DNA of 64,000 bases from Roseomonas sp. AR75. Lineage in GTDB: Bacteria > Pseudomonadota > Alphaproteobacteria > Acetobacterales > Acetobacteraceae. The position numbers and the translations under genes are program-made. Below the pieces are notes generated by a model that worked only from the letters and a program-made list of their open reading frames with translations, searched no databases and was not told where the DNA came from. The stretch lies in NCBI RefSeq assembly GCF_005222815.1, contig NZ_STGB01000001.1, forward strand, positions 62,001 through 126,000, given 5' to 3'. Positions 53,896-63,466 of the stretch are shown here, piece after piece (the first letter of the stretch is position 1; each line of letters begins with the position of its first letter).

Positions 53896-55386
53896 CTAAG
53901 AAGAAGGTGTGGCGCGCCCGTCCGAGGTCAACGCCGCCGCCGCTGCGGCGAAGCGGGCGGGGTCGGCGATGACGCGCGGGACCTTGTGCTGGCCACCGAG
54001 CTTGCCCTGCGCGCGCATCCAGGCTTCGAAGCGGCCGGGCGGGACGATGTCCACCGAAGGCGGCAGCATCTGGCCGCCCTGGCGGTGCGCCGCGTAGTCG
54101 GCATTCGCCGCCGACAGCGCGGCATCCAGGCGCTCCGCCAGTTCGGCCGCGGCCATTGCCGCATTGCCTTCGGCCACCAGCCGGTGCCGGCCGAGCTCGC
54201 CCACGAATTCCGGGCCGCAGCACCACTCGCCGATCGCCGCGCCGGTGGCCGCCAGCGCGGCGGCGATCTCTTCCCCCGTCACATGCTCGCCGAAGGCCGA
54301 GAGCATCCAGGCGGTGCGCCCCGTCACCAGCAGCCGCGGCGGCGCGCGCTCCACGAAGCGCACGACATCGCCGAGCACATAGGCGAACAGCCCGGCATTG
54401 CTGGAGAGCACGACGGCGTAGTCCAGGCCGGTCTCGATCGTCGCGGCCCAGTGGCGCGTCGGGCTCGGGGCATCGAGTTCCCCGACCGGCACGAATTCGA
54501 AGAAGCAGCCGCGGTCCAGCACCAGCCGCATGCCCTCGCCCTCGGCGCGGTCCTGAATGGCAACGAAGCCTTCGCTCGCCGGATAGACCTCCCGCGTCGC
54601 GCAGCCTGGCGGCAGGAAGGGCGCGATGCGGTCGCGATAGGGCGCCCAGGCCACGCCGCCGTGGATCAGCAATTCGAGATTGGGCAAGGGCGGTGTGCCC
54701 TCCGCCGCCATCCGGTGCAGCAGCATCAGCAGCCAGGAGGGCGTGCCGGTCAGCGCGCACACATCCGCGCGCGGAGTCCGTTCGACGAGCGCGGCGAGCT
54801 TCGCATCCCAGTCCGGGATCAGCGCGAGATCCTCCGGCGGCCAGGCGCGGCGGCGCAGGAACCACGGCACCTCATGCGCCGCGATGCCCGAGAGGTCGCC
54901 GGCGCGCACGCCCGGTGCGAGTTCCTGCAGCGCGGTCGAGCCGCCGAGCAGGAAGGTGAGCCCGGCGAAGGGCCGCGCGCGTGGATGCGTGTGCAGGTGC
55001 CAGGCCAGCGTGTCGAAGGCGGCGCCACGATTGGCCGCCATCTGCGCGCGCGTGACGGGGATGTATTTCGTCGTGCCGGAGGTCGTGCCGGAGGACAGCG
55101 CGAGATAGGGGATGCGCCCCGGCCAGGTGACGCCATCCAGCACCGGGAAGGCGGGCTGCCAGAACTCGGACCAGACCTGCTCGTAGCGGCGCAGCGGCAC
55201 GCGGGACTGGAAATCCGCGACGGAGGAGATGCGGTCGAAGCCGTGCGCGCGGCCAAAGCGCGTGTCCTGCGCGGTGCGGACCAGGCCCAGCAGCACGGCC
55301 TGCTGCGCCGCCGCGGGATCGAGCGCCAGCATCCGCGCGGCGCGGCGGCGCGCGAGGGGGCGCAGCAGCGGCGTGCCGTCCAGCAT
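53896..55386 (-). CDS. GH3-family acyl-acid amido synthetase
   Basis: 496 residues of the ANL adenylating superfamily. The P-loop SSGTTSGTTK (98-107), YPASEGF and the FVPVGELD/FAYVLGDVVRF region are typical of GH3. Known GH3 enzymes join amino acids to acyl acids such as auxin or jasmonate using ATP; bacterial members are little studied. The ATG overlaps the penicillin acylase stop by one base (TGATG), so an amide-making and an amide-breaking enzyme are translationally coupled. There is no signal peptide: it acts in the cytoplasm, whereas the acylase is exported. Confidence 0.87.
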   Translation of the reverse strand: MLDGTPLLRPLARRRAARMLALDPAAAQQAVLLGLVRTAQDTRFGRAHGFDRISSVADFQSRVPLRRYEQVWSEFWQPAFPVLDGVTWPGRIPYLALSSGTTSGTTKYIPVTRAQMAANRGAAFDTLAWHLHTHPRARPFAGLTFLLGGSTALQELAPGVRAGDLSGIAAHEVPWFLRRRAWPPEDLALIPDWDAKLAALVERTPRADVCALTGTPSWLLMLLHRMAAEGTPPLPNLELLIHGGVAWAPYRDRIAPFLPPGCATREVYPASEGFVAIQDRAEGEGMRLVLDRGCFFEFVPVGELDAPSPTRHWAATIETGLDYAVVLSSNAGLFAYVLGDVVRFVERAPPRLLVTGRTAWMLSAFGEHVTGEEIAAALAATGAAIGEWCCGPEFVGELGRHRLVAEGNAAMAAAELAERLDAALSAANADYAAHRQGGQMLPPSVDIVPPGRFEAWMRAQGKLGGQHKVPRVIADPARFAAAAAALTSDGRATPSS

Positions 55387-57668
55387 CAGGGCGGTGCCAG
55401 CCGCGTCACGCGCGGGAACTCCGCGGCGACGGTCTCGGGGCGAAGCGGGACGCGGATGGAGCGGCCCTCGCGCCATGGCGCTACCTGGTCCATGAAGGCG
55501 GCCGAGCCGAGCCAGCCATCCTGGCCGCCCCACAGCGTGAACCAGTTGGCGTCAGGGTCCGCCATGTCGCTGACATGGCGTGCCATGGAGCCGAATGTCG
55601 CGGCGCGCGGGGCATCGCCGACAAGTCCGTGGCTCGTCTTCATCGGCGTCTCGCGCGAGCCGCCGGTCGGGTAGTCGGCATAGACGAAATAACGCCCGAG
55701 GACGGGCAGGTTGACCAGCCAGTGCGACGCGCGCAGCCGATGCAGCTCGCCCCAGGTGCCGAGCCGATCGTGATCTGCCTGCGCGGCCAGCGCGGATTGG
55801 CGCAGCACGGCGTCGCGGCGCGCGGGCTCCAGCGCATCCAGGTCGCGCAGCAGGAAGGCGTTCAGAAAATTCCACTGCGTCTCGGCGCCGCGCGGGTTGC
55901 CGGTGGCGTCGCGCCGGCTTTCCGGAATGAGCGCCGGTACGAGGTGGCGCAGCAGCGCCTCGAACGCCACGGGCGCGCGGCTGTCGGCGGCGTAGTCGCC
56001 CTGCCAGCCCCGCAGCGCGGCGGCAAGGCGCGGCGCGGGATGACCGCCCGGCAGCGCCACAAGACGGCCGTTCAGCTCGGCCGAGAGCTGCGCGGCGCGC
56101 GGCGAGCGGATGTCGCGCTGGATCGCGGCCATGCTTTCGGGCGTGTGGCGCGGCGTCTCGGCCAGAAGCTGTTCCAGTCGCAGCACGCGGTCGTCGTCGG
56201 AGAAGAAGAAGCCGAGCGGTGGCGCGCCGGCCACCTCCGCCCAGCGCGGGCGATTGTTGGCGGAAGCCAGCGCGCCCTGCGGCGACGCGGTCTCGGCGGG
56301 CAGGGTGCGCGAATCCCGCAGCCGCGCCCAGGCGCCGGTGGCCTGCGGGTCGCGCGCGTCGAGCACGAAATCCTGCGCGGGAAAGCCGGTGCGGTCGGGC
56401 AGCGTCGCGGCGATGAAGCGGCCGACGCGGCCCTGGCTGTCCGCCCACAGCATGGTCTGGGCGGAGACGCCGAAGCCGGCGAAGGCCGCCCGGAAGCTGT
56501 CGCCATCCGTCGCGCGGGCGCCGCGCAGCAGGGCGGTGATCTCGTCGGTCGGGGTGTGTCCGGCCCAGCGCAGCGCCAGCGTCGCGCCGTTGCCGGGCAG
56601 CAGCGCCCCATCGGTCATCACCGGGCCGAGCGGCGTGACCCGCACCCTGCGCTCCGTGGTGAACCACAGGCGCTGGCGGATGCGCGCGGTCTCCGTGCGG
56701 AAGGCGTCGGGCGGCAGCGCGCCGACGTCGAACAGGTCGGAGGAGGCGGCGCGCAGGTTGGTGCCGCCCCAGGCGACATGCGGGTTCCGGCCGACGCCGA
56801 GGATCGGCAGCCCCGGCACCATCAGGCCGACCGCGTGGAAGCCCGGCGAGCGCATGCCGACCACGAGCCAGAGATTGGGCATGTTGAGCCCGAGATGCGG
56901 GTCCGACGCGATCAGCGCGCCGCCGGTCGCGCTGCGCGCCGCGCCGACGGCGATGGTGTTGCTGCCGCTGCGCGAGGTGCCTTCCAGGATGGTCTGCAGC
57001 AGACCGGCCTGCTGCGTCCCGACAGGATTGCCGCCGGCTTCCCGCGTGCGGGCCCAGAGCTCCGCGAAGCCCGGCTGGCCGCGCTGCGGCAGCAGCGACA
57101 GATAGGCCAGCCAGTTGATGTCGGTGCCGGCAAGGCGCCCAACGGCAAGCAGATCCTCCGGCGTGATCTCCTCATGGTCGAGTGCGAGCAGCCCGGCTTC
57201 CGGCGGGCGCGGTGCGTTGCGCAGCGCATGATTCAGGCCGCGCAGGAAGGCCAGGACGAAGCGCCGCGTCTCCGGCGGCCAGGCGGCGACGATCTGCGGC
57301 GCGGCGCGGCCGAAGCCCAGGATGCGCAGCGCGTGGTCCACATCGGCGGCCGGCGGTCCCGCGACCTCCGCAAGGCGGCCGAGCGCGACGCGGCGCATCA
57401 GCATCACCTGCGCACCGCGCAGATGGCCATGCACGAGGCCGAGCGCGACGGCGAGATCCTCGTCGTTCTCCGCGGTGATCCAGGGGATCATGGCGTCGTT
57501 CCAGCGGATCTCGACCGGACGCGAGACCGGCGCGCCGGCGACGGGCAGCGCGGCCAGCCGGTGCTCCACCGTCACCGGGCGCGGCGACATCGCCGCGCAG
57601 CCCGGCAGCAGGGCAAGGGCGGCGAACAGCAGCGCTCGCAGCCGTGACGTGAGGGGATTGCCGGTCAT
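55386..57668 (-). CDS. Penicillin acylase family protein (lipoprotein, Ntn hydrolase)
   Basis: 760 residues. The leader with lipobox LLPGC (Cys24) suggests a lipid-anchored periplasmic protein. A spacer is followed by the predicted autoprocessing site, with nucleophile Ser236 in SGSNTIAVG, then SDPHLGLNMPN as in other members. Downstream NRPRWAEV and ATFGSMARHV are conserved elements. The family cleaves amides: beta-lactam side chains, acyl-homoserine lactones or N-acyl amino acids. The start of the operon with GH3 and an MBL hydrolase is here; upstream is a divergent dehydrogenase. Confidence 0.9.
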   Translation of the reverse strand: MTGNPLTSRLRALLFAALALLPGCAAMSPRPVTVEHRLAALPVAGAPVSRPVEIRWNDAMIPWITAENDEDLAVALGLVHGHLRGAQVMLMRRVALGRLAEVAGPPAADVDHALRILGFGRAAPQIVAAWPPETRRFVLAFLRGLNHALRNAPRPPEAGLLALDHEEITPEDLLAVGRLAGTDINWLAYLSLLPQRGQPGFAELWARTREAGGNPVGTQQAGLLQTILEGTSRSGSNTIAVGAARSATGGALIASDPHLGLNMPNLWLVVGMRSPGFHAVGLMVPGLPILGVGRNPHVAWGGTNLRAASSDLFDVGALPPDAFRTETARIRQRLWFTTERRVRVTPLGPVMTDGALLPGNGATLALRWAGHTPTDEITALLRGARATDGDSFRAAFAGFGVSAQTMLWADSQGRVGRFIAATLPDRTGFPAQDFVLDARDPQATGAWARLRDSRTLPAETASPQGALASANNRPRWAEVAGAPPLGFFFSDDDRVLRLEQLLAETPRHTPESMAAIQRDIRSPRAAQLSAELNGRLVALPGGHPAPRLAAALRGWQGDYAADSRAPVAFEALLRHLVPALIPESRRDATGNPRGAETQWNFLNAFLLRDLDALEPARRDAVLRQSALAAQADHDRLGTWGELHRLRASHWLVNLPVLGRYFVYADYPTGGSRETPMKTSHGLVGDAPRAATFGSMARHVSDMADPDANWFTLWGGQDGWLGSAAFMDQVAPWREGRSIRVPLRPETVAAEFPRVTRLAPP

Positions 57669-57796
57669 CGCCCGCGGGACATGGGGCGGCGCGCGGCCGC
57701 GCCAAGCGCCTGCCGGTGCTGGCGGAGGCGGCCGGCCTTGCCTAGGCTTCGTGCCGGCTGCGCAGCGTCCGCGTCGCCGGAGGATGGAGTGCGGCC

Positions 57797-58849
57797 GTGC
57801 GACCCAGGATCCTGGTGATCGATCCGCTGTTCGAGACCGAGGCCGACATCGAACTCGCGGCAGCCGGCCCGGATGTGGAGCTGGTGTTCCGACGCTCGGT
57901 GGAGGGGCGGCTGCCGGATCCGGCGGAGTACGCGGCAGCCGATGCCGTGCTGAACTGCCGCAGCGCGCACCGGCTGCCCGCGGAGGCGATCGCGCGGCTC
58001 ACCCGCGCCTGCTGCATCGTGCAGGGCGGCGTCGGCGTCGGGCATATCGACCTGCAGGCGGCCGGCGCCCTCGGCATCCCCGTGATGCACACGCCGGATT
58101 ACGGCACCACGGAGGTGGCGGACCATGCCGTGGCGTTGGCGCTGACCCTTCTGCGCGGCGTGCTGGCCTATGACCGGCGGCTGCGACGGTCCAACGCGTC
58201 CTGGGATGCACGGCAGTTGCGCACGGTGCGGCGCATCCCCGGGCTCCGCCTCGGCATCGTCGGGCTCGGGCGCATCGGCACCGCCGCCGCGCTGCGCTTC
58301 GAGCGGTTCGGGATGCAGGTCGGCTTCTACGATCCCTACCTGCCGGTCGGGCACGAGCTCGGCTTCGGCTGGCAGCGCTTCTCAAGCCTCGATGCGATGC
58401 TCGCCCGCAGCGACGTGCTCAGCCTGCATGCGCTGCTGACGCCGGAGACGCAGGGCATGATCGGGGCGGGGCAGCTCGCCCTGCTGCCCGAGGGCGCGGT
58501 GCTGGTGAATACGTCGCGCGGGGCCCTGGTGGATCTGGACGCGGTGCACGCCGCGTTGCGCGCGGGCCGCCTGGGCGCTGCGGGGCTCGACGTGTTCGAG
58601 ACGGAGCCGCTGGACCGCGCGCATCCGCTGATCGCCGAATGGGCGGCCGGCGCGGAATGGCTGGATGATCGCCTGGTCCTGACGCCGCACAGCGCCTTCT
58701 ACAGCACGGCCAGCATCCTCGACATCCGGCGGCTGTCGATGACCTACCTGATGGACTACCTGCGCGACGGCAGCCTTGCGACCTGCGTCAACGCCGCATT
58801 GCTGCGCGAGCCGCGCCGGCCGCGCATTGGTCCAGGGCGGCGGGCGTGA
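57797..58849 (+). CDS. D-isomer-specific 2-hydroxyacid dehydrogenase
   Basis: 350 residues. NAD-binding GLGRIG is followed by catalytic Arg in NTSRGALVD, Glu in DVFETEPL and His in TPHSAF, so the active site is complete. It reduces 2-oxo acids or oxidises D-2-hydroxyacids. GTG 57797 is the start. It is 49 bases before the RraA-like gene, suggesting one transcript handling a hydroxy/oxo acid. The exact substrate is unknown. Confidence 0.9.
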   Translation: MRPRILVIDPLFETEADIELAAAGPDVELVFRRSVEGRLPDPAEYAAADAVLNCRSAHRLPAEAIARLTRACCIVQGGVGVGHIDLQAAGALGIPVMHTPDYGTTEVADHAVALALTLLRGVLAYDRRLRRSNASWDARQLRTVRRIPGLRLGIVGLGRIGTAAALRFERFGMQVGFYDPYLPVGHELGFGWQRFSSLDAMLARSDVLSLHALLTPETQGMIGAGQLALLPEGAVLVNTSRGALVDLDAVHAALRAGRLGAAGLDVFETEPLDRAHPLIAEWAAGAEWLDDRLVLTPHSAFYSTASILDIRRLSMTYLMDYLRDGSLATCVNAALLREPRRPRIGPGRRA

Positions 58850-58898
58850 CGCCGCCGCCGCGCCGGTGCAGGCTGGCCCGCGCAACCGGAGAGATCGC

Positions 58899-59603
58899 AT
58901 GGCCCTGACCGACGACATCGCGCGCAAGCTCTCCGCCTGCGCGGTTCCGACCATCAACGCGGTGATGGCGAAGTCGGGCCTCGGCAGCAACCACATGCGC
59001 CAGGTCGCGCCGGTCGGCCCGGCACGGCGCTTCGTCGGCCGGGCAGTGACGCTGCGCGCCATCCCCACGCGGGAGGACCTGAAGAAGCGCGTGGCCGCGG
59101 GCGAACTGCCGGACCTGCAGGCGCGTGCCTTCGCGGAACTCGGCCAGGGCGACGTGCTGGTGATCGAGGCCGGGGGCGACCTGCGCGCCTCGGTCTTCGG
59201 CGACATCATGGCGACCTATGCGATGGTGCGCGGCGCGGCGGGCATCGTGATCGATGGCTGCGTCTCGGACCAGGAGGCGATCGCGAAGCTGGACCTGCCG
59301 GTCTTCGCGCGCGGCAATGCGGCGACCTCCGCCTCGCTGTTCCTGCACTTCACGGAGATGGGCGGGCCGGTGGGCTGCGACGGTGTCGGCGTGATGCAGG
59401 GCGACATCCTCGTGGGCGACGGCAACGGTGTGGTGCTGGTGCCGGCGGCGCATGCGCAGGCCGTCGCCGACGCCGCCTTCGAGCGCGAAGAATTCGAGGC
59501 CTACATCGTCGATCGTATCAAGGCCGGCGCGCCGCTGATCGGCACCTATCCGCCGAACGAGGCGACGCGCGAGGCTTATCGCAGGTTCCGCGAGGGTCGC
59601 TAG
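58899..59603 (+). CDS. RraA-like aldolase/decarboxylase family protein
   Basis: 234 residues. The RraA/DlpA fold shows GDVLVIEAGGD, the binding-site region ASVFGDIMATYAMVRGAAGIVIDG (read in parts) and CVSDQEA with the conserved Asp. Relatives are 4-hydroxy-4-methyl-2-oxoglutarate aldolases, oxaloacetate decarboxylases or, less often, true RNase E regulators. Pairing with a 2-hydroxyacid dehydrogenase favours an enzyme of oxo-acid metabolism. Its TAG stop shares CTAG with the stop of the convergent GST. Confidence 0.88.
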   Translation: MALTDDIARKLSACAVPTINAVMAKSGLGSNHMRQVAPVGPARRFVGRAVTLRAIPTREDLKKRVAAGELPDLQARAFAELGQGDVLVIEAGGDLRASVFGDIMATYAMVRGAAGIVIDGCVSDQEAIAKLDLPVFARGNAATSASLFLHFTEMGGPVGCDGVGVMQGDILVGDGNGVVLVPAAHAQAVADAAFEREEFEAYIVDRIKAGAPLIGTYPPNEATREAYRRFREGR

Positions 59604-60205
59604 GGAACCTGCATGCCGCGGGCCACGCCGGGGCGGGCTGCCATCGTCGCCATCCAGCGGCGCAGCGCCGGCAGGCCTCCTGCGCGGTCCAGCAGGCGCG
59701 TCCGGAAGGCGGCGGTGGGGTAGAGCGCGAAATCCGCCACCGTGATCTCGTTGCCGGCGAGCCAGGGCGACTGTGCGAGCTGCGCATCGGCCTGGCCCAG
59801 GAAGCGCAGCAGCCGCGCCTCGTAATGCGCGATGATCGGCGCCGGCGTGTCCTTCAGCTCACTGGTGAGGACGAAGATCGGATGCGTGGCGCTGATCACG
59901 TCCGTCATCACCTGAGACATCCATTGCAGAGTCGCGGCGCGCGCGGCGGGCTCGACCGGCAGGAAGCGGCCTGCCTTCTCGCAGAGATGCAGCATGATCG
60001 CGAAGGACTGGCTCATGCCGATCCCGGTCTCATGATCCAGCATGACCGGGATCGCGCCGGAGGGGTTGATGGCGCGCATCGCGGCCGGCTTCGTCGCCTC
60101 GTCATCGATGTCCACGGCATGTGCCGTGTAGGGCAGGCCGAGCTCCTCCAGCATGATGGAGACCCGCAGCCCGTTGGTGGTGCGGGCGGTCCAGATCTCG
60201 ATCAT
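59600..60205 (-). CDS. Glutathione S-transferase family protein
   Basis: 201 residues. A thioredoxin-like N-domain (about 1-80) carries the glutathione-binding NPSGAIPVML and MSQSFAIMLHL; an all-helical C-domain follows with WLAGNEITVADFALYP. The layout resembles the YfcG/Nu-class GSTs. It is coupled to the Bug binding-protein gene by ATGA overlap. Substrate and role (disulfide reduction or detoxification) are open. Confidence 0.9.
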   Translation of the reverse strand: MIEIWTARTTNGLRVSIMLEELGLPYTAHAVDIDDEATKPAAMRAINPSGAIPVMLDHETGIGMSQSFAIMLHLCEKAGRFLPVEPAARAATLQWMSQVMTDVISATHPIFVLTSELKDTPAPIIAHYEARLLRFLGQADAQLAQSPWLAGNEITVADFALYPTAAFRTRLLDRAGGLPALRRWMATMAARPGVARGMQVP

Positions 60206-61170
60206 TGCGGTGCGAAGCTCCTGAGCACCGGCGCCCAGAGGACCTCCTGCGCGCGCATGAAGGCGAGATGGTCGGCGGCGGAGGAGGGTGTCGGGTTCGT
60301 GCCGAGGCGTTCGAAGGTGGCGCGCGCGGCGGGGTCGGCAAAGACGCTGTCGAAGCCCTCGCGCAATCGCGCCAGGATGGGGGCGGGCACGCCCTTGGGC
60401 GCGAACAGGCCCTGCCAACTCAGCACGACATAGCCGGGCAGCCCGGCTTCCTCGAGCGTCGGCAGGTCGGGGAAGGCGGGCGAGCGCGTGGAGCCGGTGG
60501 TGGCCAGCGCGCGCCACTGGCCCTGCTGCACCGGCTCGATGCTGCTGGTGATGGCGTTGAACATCACCTGCACGGCGCCATTGGTCAGGTCGGCCCGCGC
60601 CAGCGCGTCGCCGCGATAGGGCACATGCACCATCTGCGTGCCGGTCATCTTCATGAACATCTCGGCGGAGAGATGAATGGAGCCGCCGGCGCCCGCCGAC
60701 GCGAAGTTCAGCTTGCCGGGGTTGGCGCGCAGATAGGCGATGAATTCCGGCACCGTCCGCGCCGGTACGGAGGGATGCACTACGAGCACGTTGGCGGAGG
60801 CGAACATCAGCCCGATCGGATCGAGGTCGCGCTCCCACTGGAAGGGTGTGTCGCGCAGCAGATAGCGCGTGTTGATGACGTTCGGCCCGCCGATCACCAG
60901 CGTGTAGCCATCGGGCGGCGATTTCGCCGCGGCATCGGTGCCGAGATTGCCGCCGGCGCCGGGGCGGTTGTCCACCAGCACCCGCTGGCCGAAATAGGCG
61001 GACAGGGCGTCGGCGAAGGCGCGGGTCTGGATGTCCGCGGCCCCACCCGCGGGGAAAGGCACGATGATGCGCATCGGCCGCGTCGGGAATTGCTGGGCGG
61101 CCGCGGGCCGGAAGGGCGACGCTGCGCCAAGCAGGGGCAGCATTCGCAGCAGCGTGCGTCGGCGGATCAT
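60202..61170 (-). CDS. Bug-family tripartite tricarboxylate solute-binding protein
   Basis: 322 residues with a signal peptide (PLLGAASPFRPAAAQ). The mature protein has PTRPMRIIVPFPAGGAADI, VDNRPGAGGNLG and NFASAGAGGSIHLSAEMF, classic Bug motifs. Bug proteins bind carboxylates in the periplasm, but no membrane (TctA/TctB) genes are near, as is common for orphan Bug genes. GGAGAG lies six bases before ATG 61170. It is coupled to GST. The ligand is not predictable. Confidence 0.92.
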   Translation of the reverse strand: MIRRRTLLRMLPLLGAASPFRPAAAQQFPTRPMRIIVPFPAGGAADIQTRAFADALSAYFGQRVLVDNRPGAGGNLGTDAAAKSPPDGYTLVIGGPNVINTRYLLRDTPFQWERDLDPIGLMFASANVLVVHPSVPARTVPEFIAYLRANPGKLNFASAGAGGSIHLSAEMFMKMTGTQMVHVPYRGDALARADLTNGAVQVMFNAITSSIEPVQQGQWRALATTGSTRSPAFPDLPTLEEAGLPGYVVLSWQGLFAPKGVPAPILARLREGFDSVFADPAARATFERLGTNPTPSSAADHLAFMRAQEVLWAPVLRSFAPQ

Positions 61171-61241
61171 TCCGGCTCTCCAGGAGACGCGCCACAGTGC
61201 GGCGCGATGCGGCGTCGCGCAAGCGCTTCGATCGCGGCTGC

Positions 61242-62924
61242 TCAGCCGCGGCGCATCGCGCGGACCAGCACCGCAACCGGCAGCAGGCCGACCAGCACGA
61301 TCAGCAGTGCCGCGGTGGACGCCTCGGCGAGCCGCTCGTCGGAGGCGAGGTTGTGCACGCGCACCGCCAGCGTGTCGAAGTCGAAAGGACGGACGATCAG
61401 CGTCGCCGGCAGTTCCTTCATCGTGTCGACGAAGACCAGCACGGCGCCGGTCAGCAGAGCGCCGCGCGCGAGCGGCAGCTCCACCTCCCGCACCGCCTGG
61501 CCGGGGCGGCGGCCGAGGACGCGGGCGGCGGCGAAGAGAGAAGGCCTGATCCGGGTCAGCCCGCTTTCGACGGCCGAGAGCGCGACGGCGAGGAAGCGCA
61601 CGATATAGGCGAAGACCAGCGCGGCGATCGTGCCGGACAGCAGCAGGCCGGTGGAGACGCCGAAGGTCGCCCGCATCCAGCCATCGAGCGCATTGTCGAA
61701 GAGCGCGAAGGGCACCAGCGCGCCGACCGCGATGACCGAGCCTGGGATGGCGTAGCCCATCGACGCGATGCGGTTCGCCGCCGCGCGGATGGGCGAGGGA
61801 TAGAGCCGCTGCGCCCAGGCGAGCAGCGCCGCCAGCACGATCGCGATGCCGGCCGCCACGATGGCGAGCGTCAGGCTGTTGAGCGCGAAGGGCACCGTCT
61901 GCGCCGCATCCAGCGGGTCTCCCACCGTGACGGCCAGCACCAGCATGGCGCCCGCGGGGATGACGAAGCCCAGCAGCACCGGCATCGCGCAGGCGGTGAT
62001 CGCCGCCGCCTGCTTCCACCCCCGCAGCACCACCGGCCGCAGCGGCGGATGGCGCGTGGTGGTGGGGTGGTAGCGCCGCCCGCCGCGGGAGGCGCGTTCC
62101 AGCACTAGCAGCAACGCCACGAGGCCCATCAGGCACACCGCAAGCTGGGCCGCGGCAGGCCGGTTGCCCTGCCCGAACCAGGCTTCGTAGATGCCGGTGG
62201 TGAAGGTGCGGACAGCGAAGTGGTCGACCGTGCCGAAATCCGCCAGCGTCTCCATCAGCACCAGCGCCACGCCGGCGGCGAGCGCGGGGCGCGCCATCGG
62301 CAGCGCGACATGCAGGAAGGTGCGCGGCAGGCCGTGGCCGAGGGTGCGGCTGGCTTCCAGCAGGCAGACGCTTTGCGTCAGGAAGGCGCCGCGGCAGAGC
62401 AGGTAGACATAGGGGTAGAGAACGGAAGCCAGCATCAGCGCTGCGCCGGGCAGGCTGCGGATCTCGGGGAACCAGTACTGCCCCCATCGCAGGCCGGTGA
62501 CGTCGCGCAGCGTGGTCTGCACCGGACCTGCCACGTCGAGCAGCCAGACATAGGCGTATCCACAGACATAGGCCGGCATCGCCATGGGCAGCAGCAGGGC
62601 CACCTCCAGCACGGCGCGGCCGCGGAAGGCGCAGGCGGCGACGAGCCAGGCGCTGATCGCGCCCATGCTGGCCGCCATCAGCCCGACCAGCAGGGCGAGT
62701 GCCAGGGAGTTCTCCAGCAGTTCCGGCAGGTCGGTGCGGAGGAGATGGCCCCAGGCCTCGCCACCCGGGGCCAGGGCCGTGACGACGACCGAGAGGATCG
62801 GGGCGGCAATCAGCGCGGCGACGGCGACGGAGGCCCAGGCCCAGCCCGGCACGCCTCGACGCCGCACGGCGGGGCCGCGCTGCGCGACCGGCGGCGGTGC
62901 GCCCGCGGCATCGCTGAAGGACAT
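61242..62924 (-). CDS. Ferric-type ABC permease, fused two-domain
   Basis: 560 residues with about 12 helices in two halves. EAA-type loops include LEASRTLGHGLPRTFLHVALP in the first and FAAARVLGRRPGQAVREVELP in the second (read in parts). VFVDTMKELPATLIVRPFDFDTLA, read in part, is a signature of Fe(III) permeases (FbpB/FutB). It is the natural partner of the binding protein at 51224-52261, ten kilobases away. No ATPase is next to it; an ATPase outside the window is expected. No Fur-like site is seen before its start. Confidence 0.9.
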   Translation of the reverse strand: MSFSDAAGAPPPVAQRGPAVRRRGVPGWAWASVAVAALIAAPILSVVVTALAPGGEAWGHLLRTDLPELLENSLALALLVGLMAASMGAISAWLVAACAFRGRAVLEVALLLPMAMPAYVCGYAYVWLLDVAGPVQTTLRDVTGLRWGQYWFPEIRSLPGAALMLASVLYPYVYLLCRGAFLTQSVCLLEASRTLGHGLPRTFLHVALPMARPALAAGVALVLMETLADFGTVDHFAVRTFTTGIYEAWFGQGNRPAAAQLAVCLMGLVALLLVLERASRGGRRYHPTTTRHPPLRPVVLRGWKQAAAITACAMPVLLGFVIPAGAMLVLAVTVGDPLDAAQTVPFALNSLTLAIVAAGIAIVLAALLAWAQRLYPSPIRAAANRIASMGYAIPGSVIAVGALVPFALFDNALDGWMRATFGVSTGLLLSGTIAALVFAYIVRFLAVALSAVESGLTRIRPSLFAAARVLGRRPGQAVREVELPLARGALLTGAVLVFVDTMKELPATLIVRPFDFDTLAVRVHNLASDERLAEASTAALLIVLVGLLPVAVLVRAMRRG

Positions 62925-62976
62925 GCCGGATGTCTACAACGCCGATGCGGCGACGGCCATGCGGTGCAGGCCGCCT

Positions 62977-63327
62977 TCAGGAGCGGGGCGGTACGCGCCC
63001 CATGTCGTTCAGCTCCGCCTCGGCCACCAGTTCGGCGGAATCGGCCAGTGCGGCGGTCAGCGGCAGCCCGAGCGCATGCGCTTCAAGGCTGAGCGAGGCG
63101 ATCTTGGCGCGCAGCCGCTCGGCATCGGCATGGTTGGCGGCCAGTGCGCCGCCGAGCGCACGGGCGGGGTCGGGCAGGTCGAACACCAGGGTGCGGCTGC
63201 CGTCAGGATTGCGGTTCACCAGGGGCGTCTGCAGCATCAGCAGATGGAACACGTCGATGTCGGGATAGGTGTCCAGCTTCCCGTCCCGGTCCTGCACGAA
63301 CAAGGTGATGCGAGCCGCCCGCCGCAT
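62977..63327 (-). CDS. Uncharacterised protein (about 116 aa)
   Basis: From ATG 63327 it begins MRRAARITLFVQDRDGKLDTYPD and runs 116 residues, soluble, with a helix-rich C-terminus (AERLRAKIASLSLEAHALG). A TTG at 63432 would lengthen it to 151 but draws on AT-rich, non-coding-looking sequence. No Shine-Dalgarno stands out. No domain is recognised. Coding character in the C-terminal part is good. Confidence 0.5.
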   Translation of the reverse strand: MRRAARITLFVQDRDGKLDTYPDIDVFHLLMLQTPLVNRNPDGSRTLVFDLPDPARALGGALAANHADAERLRAKIASLSLEAHALGLPLTAALADSAELVAEAELNDMGRVPPRS

Positions 63328-63466
63328 GGCCGTCACGCACCGAACCGGCGGTAGATCGTCGCTTGCATACGAATGGAACTTTCCAGGCTGAAACACACGC
63401 CTAAAAATTGTGCCATCCGCCGTGAATGTCAATCTTTAGTTGGACAGATGTTGTAAGGTTTTGCAT

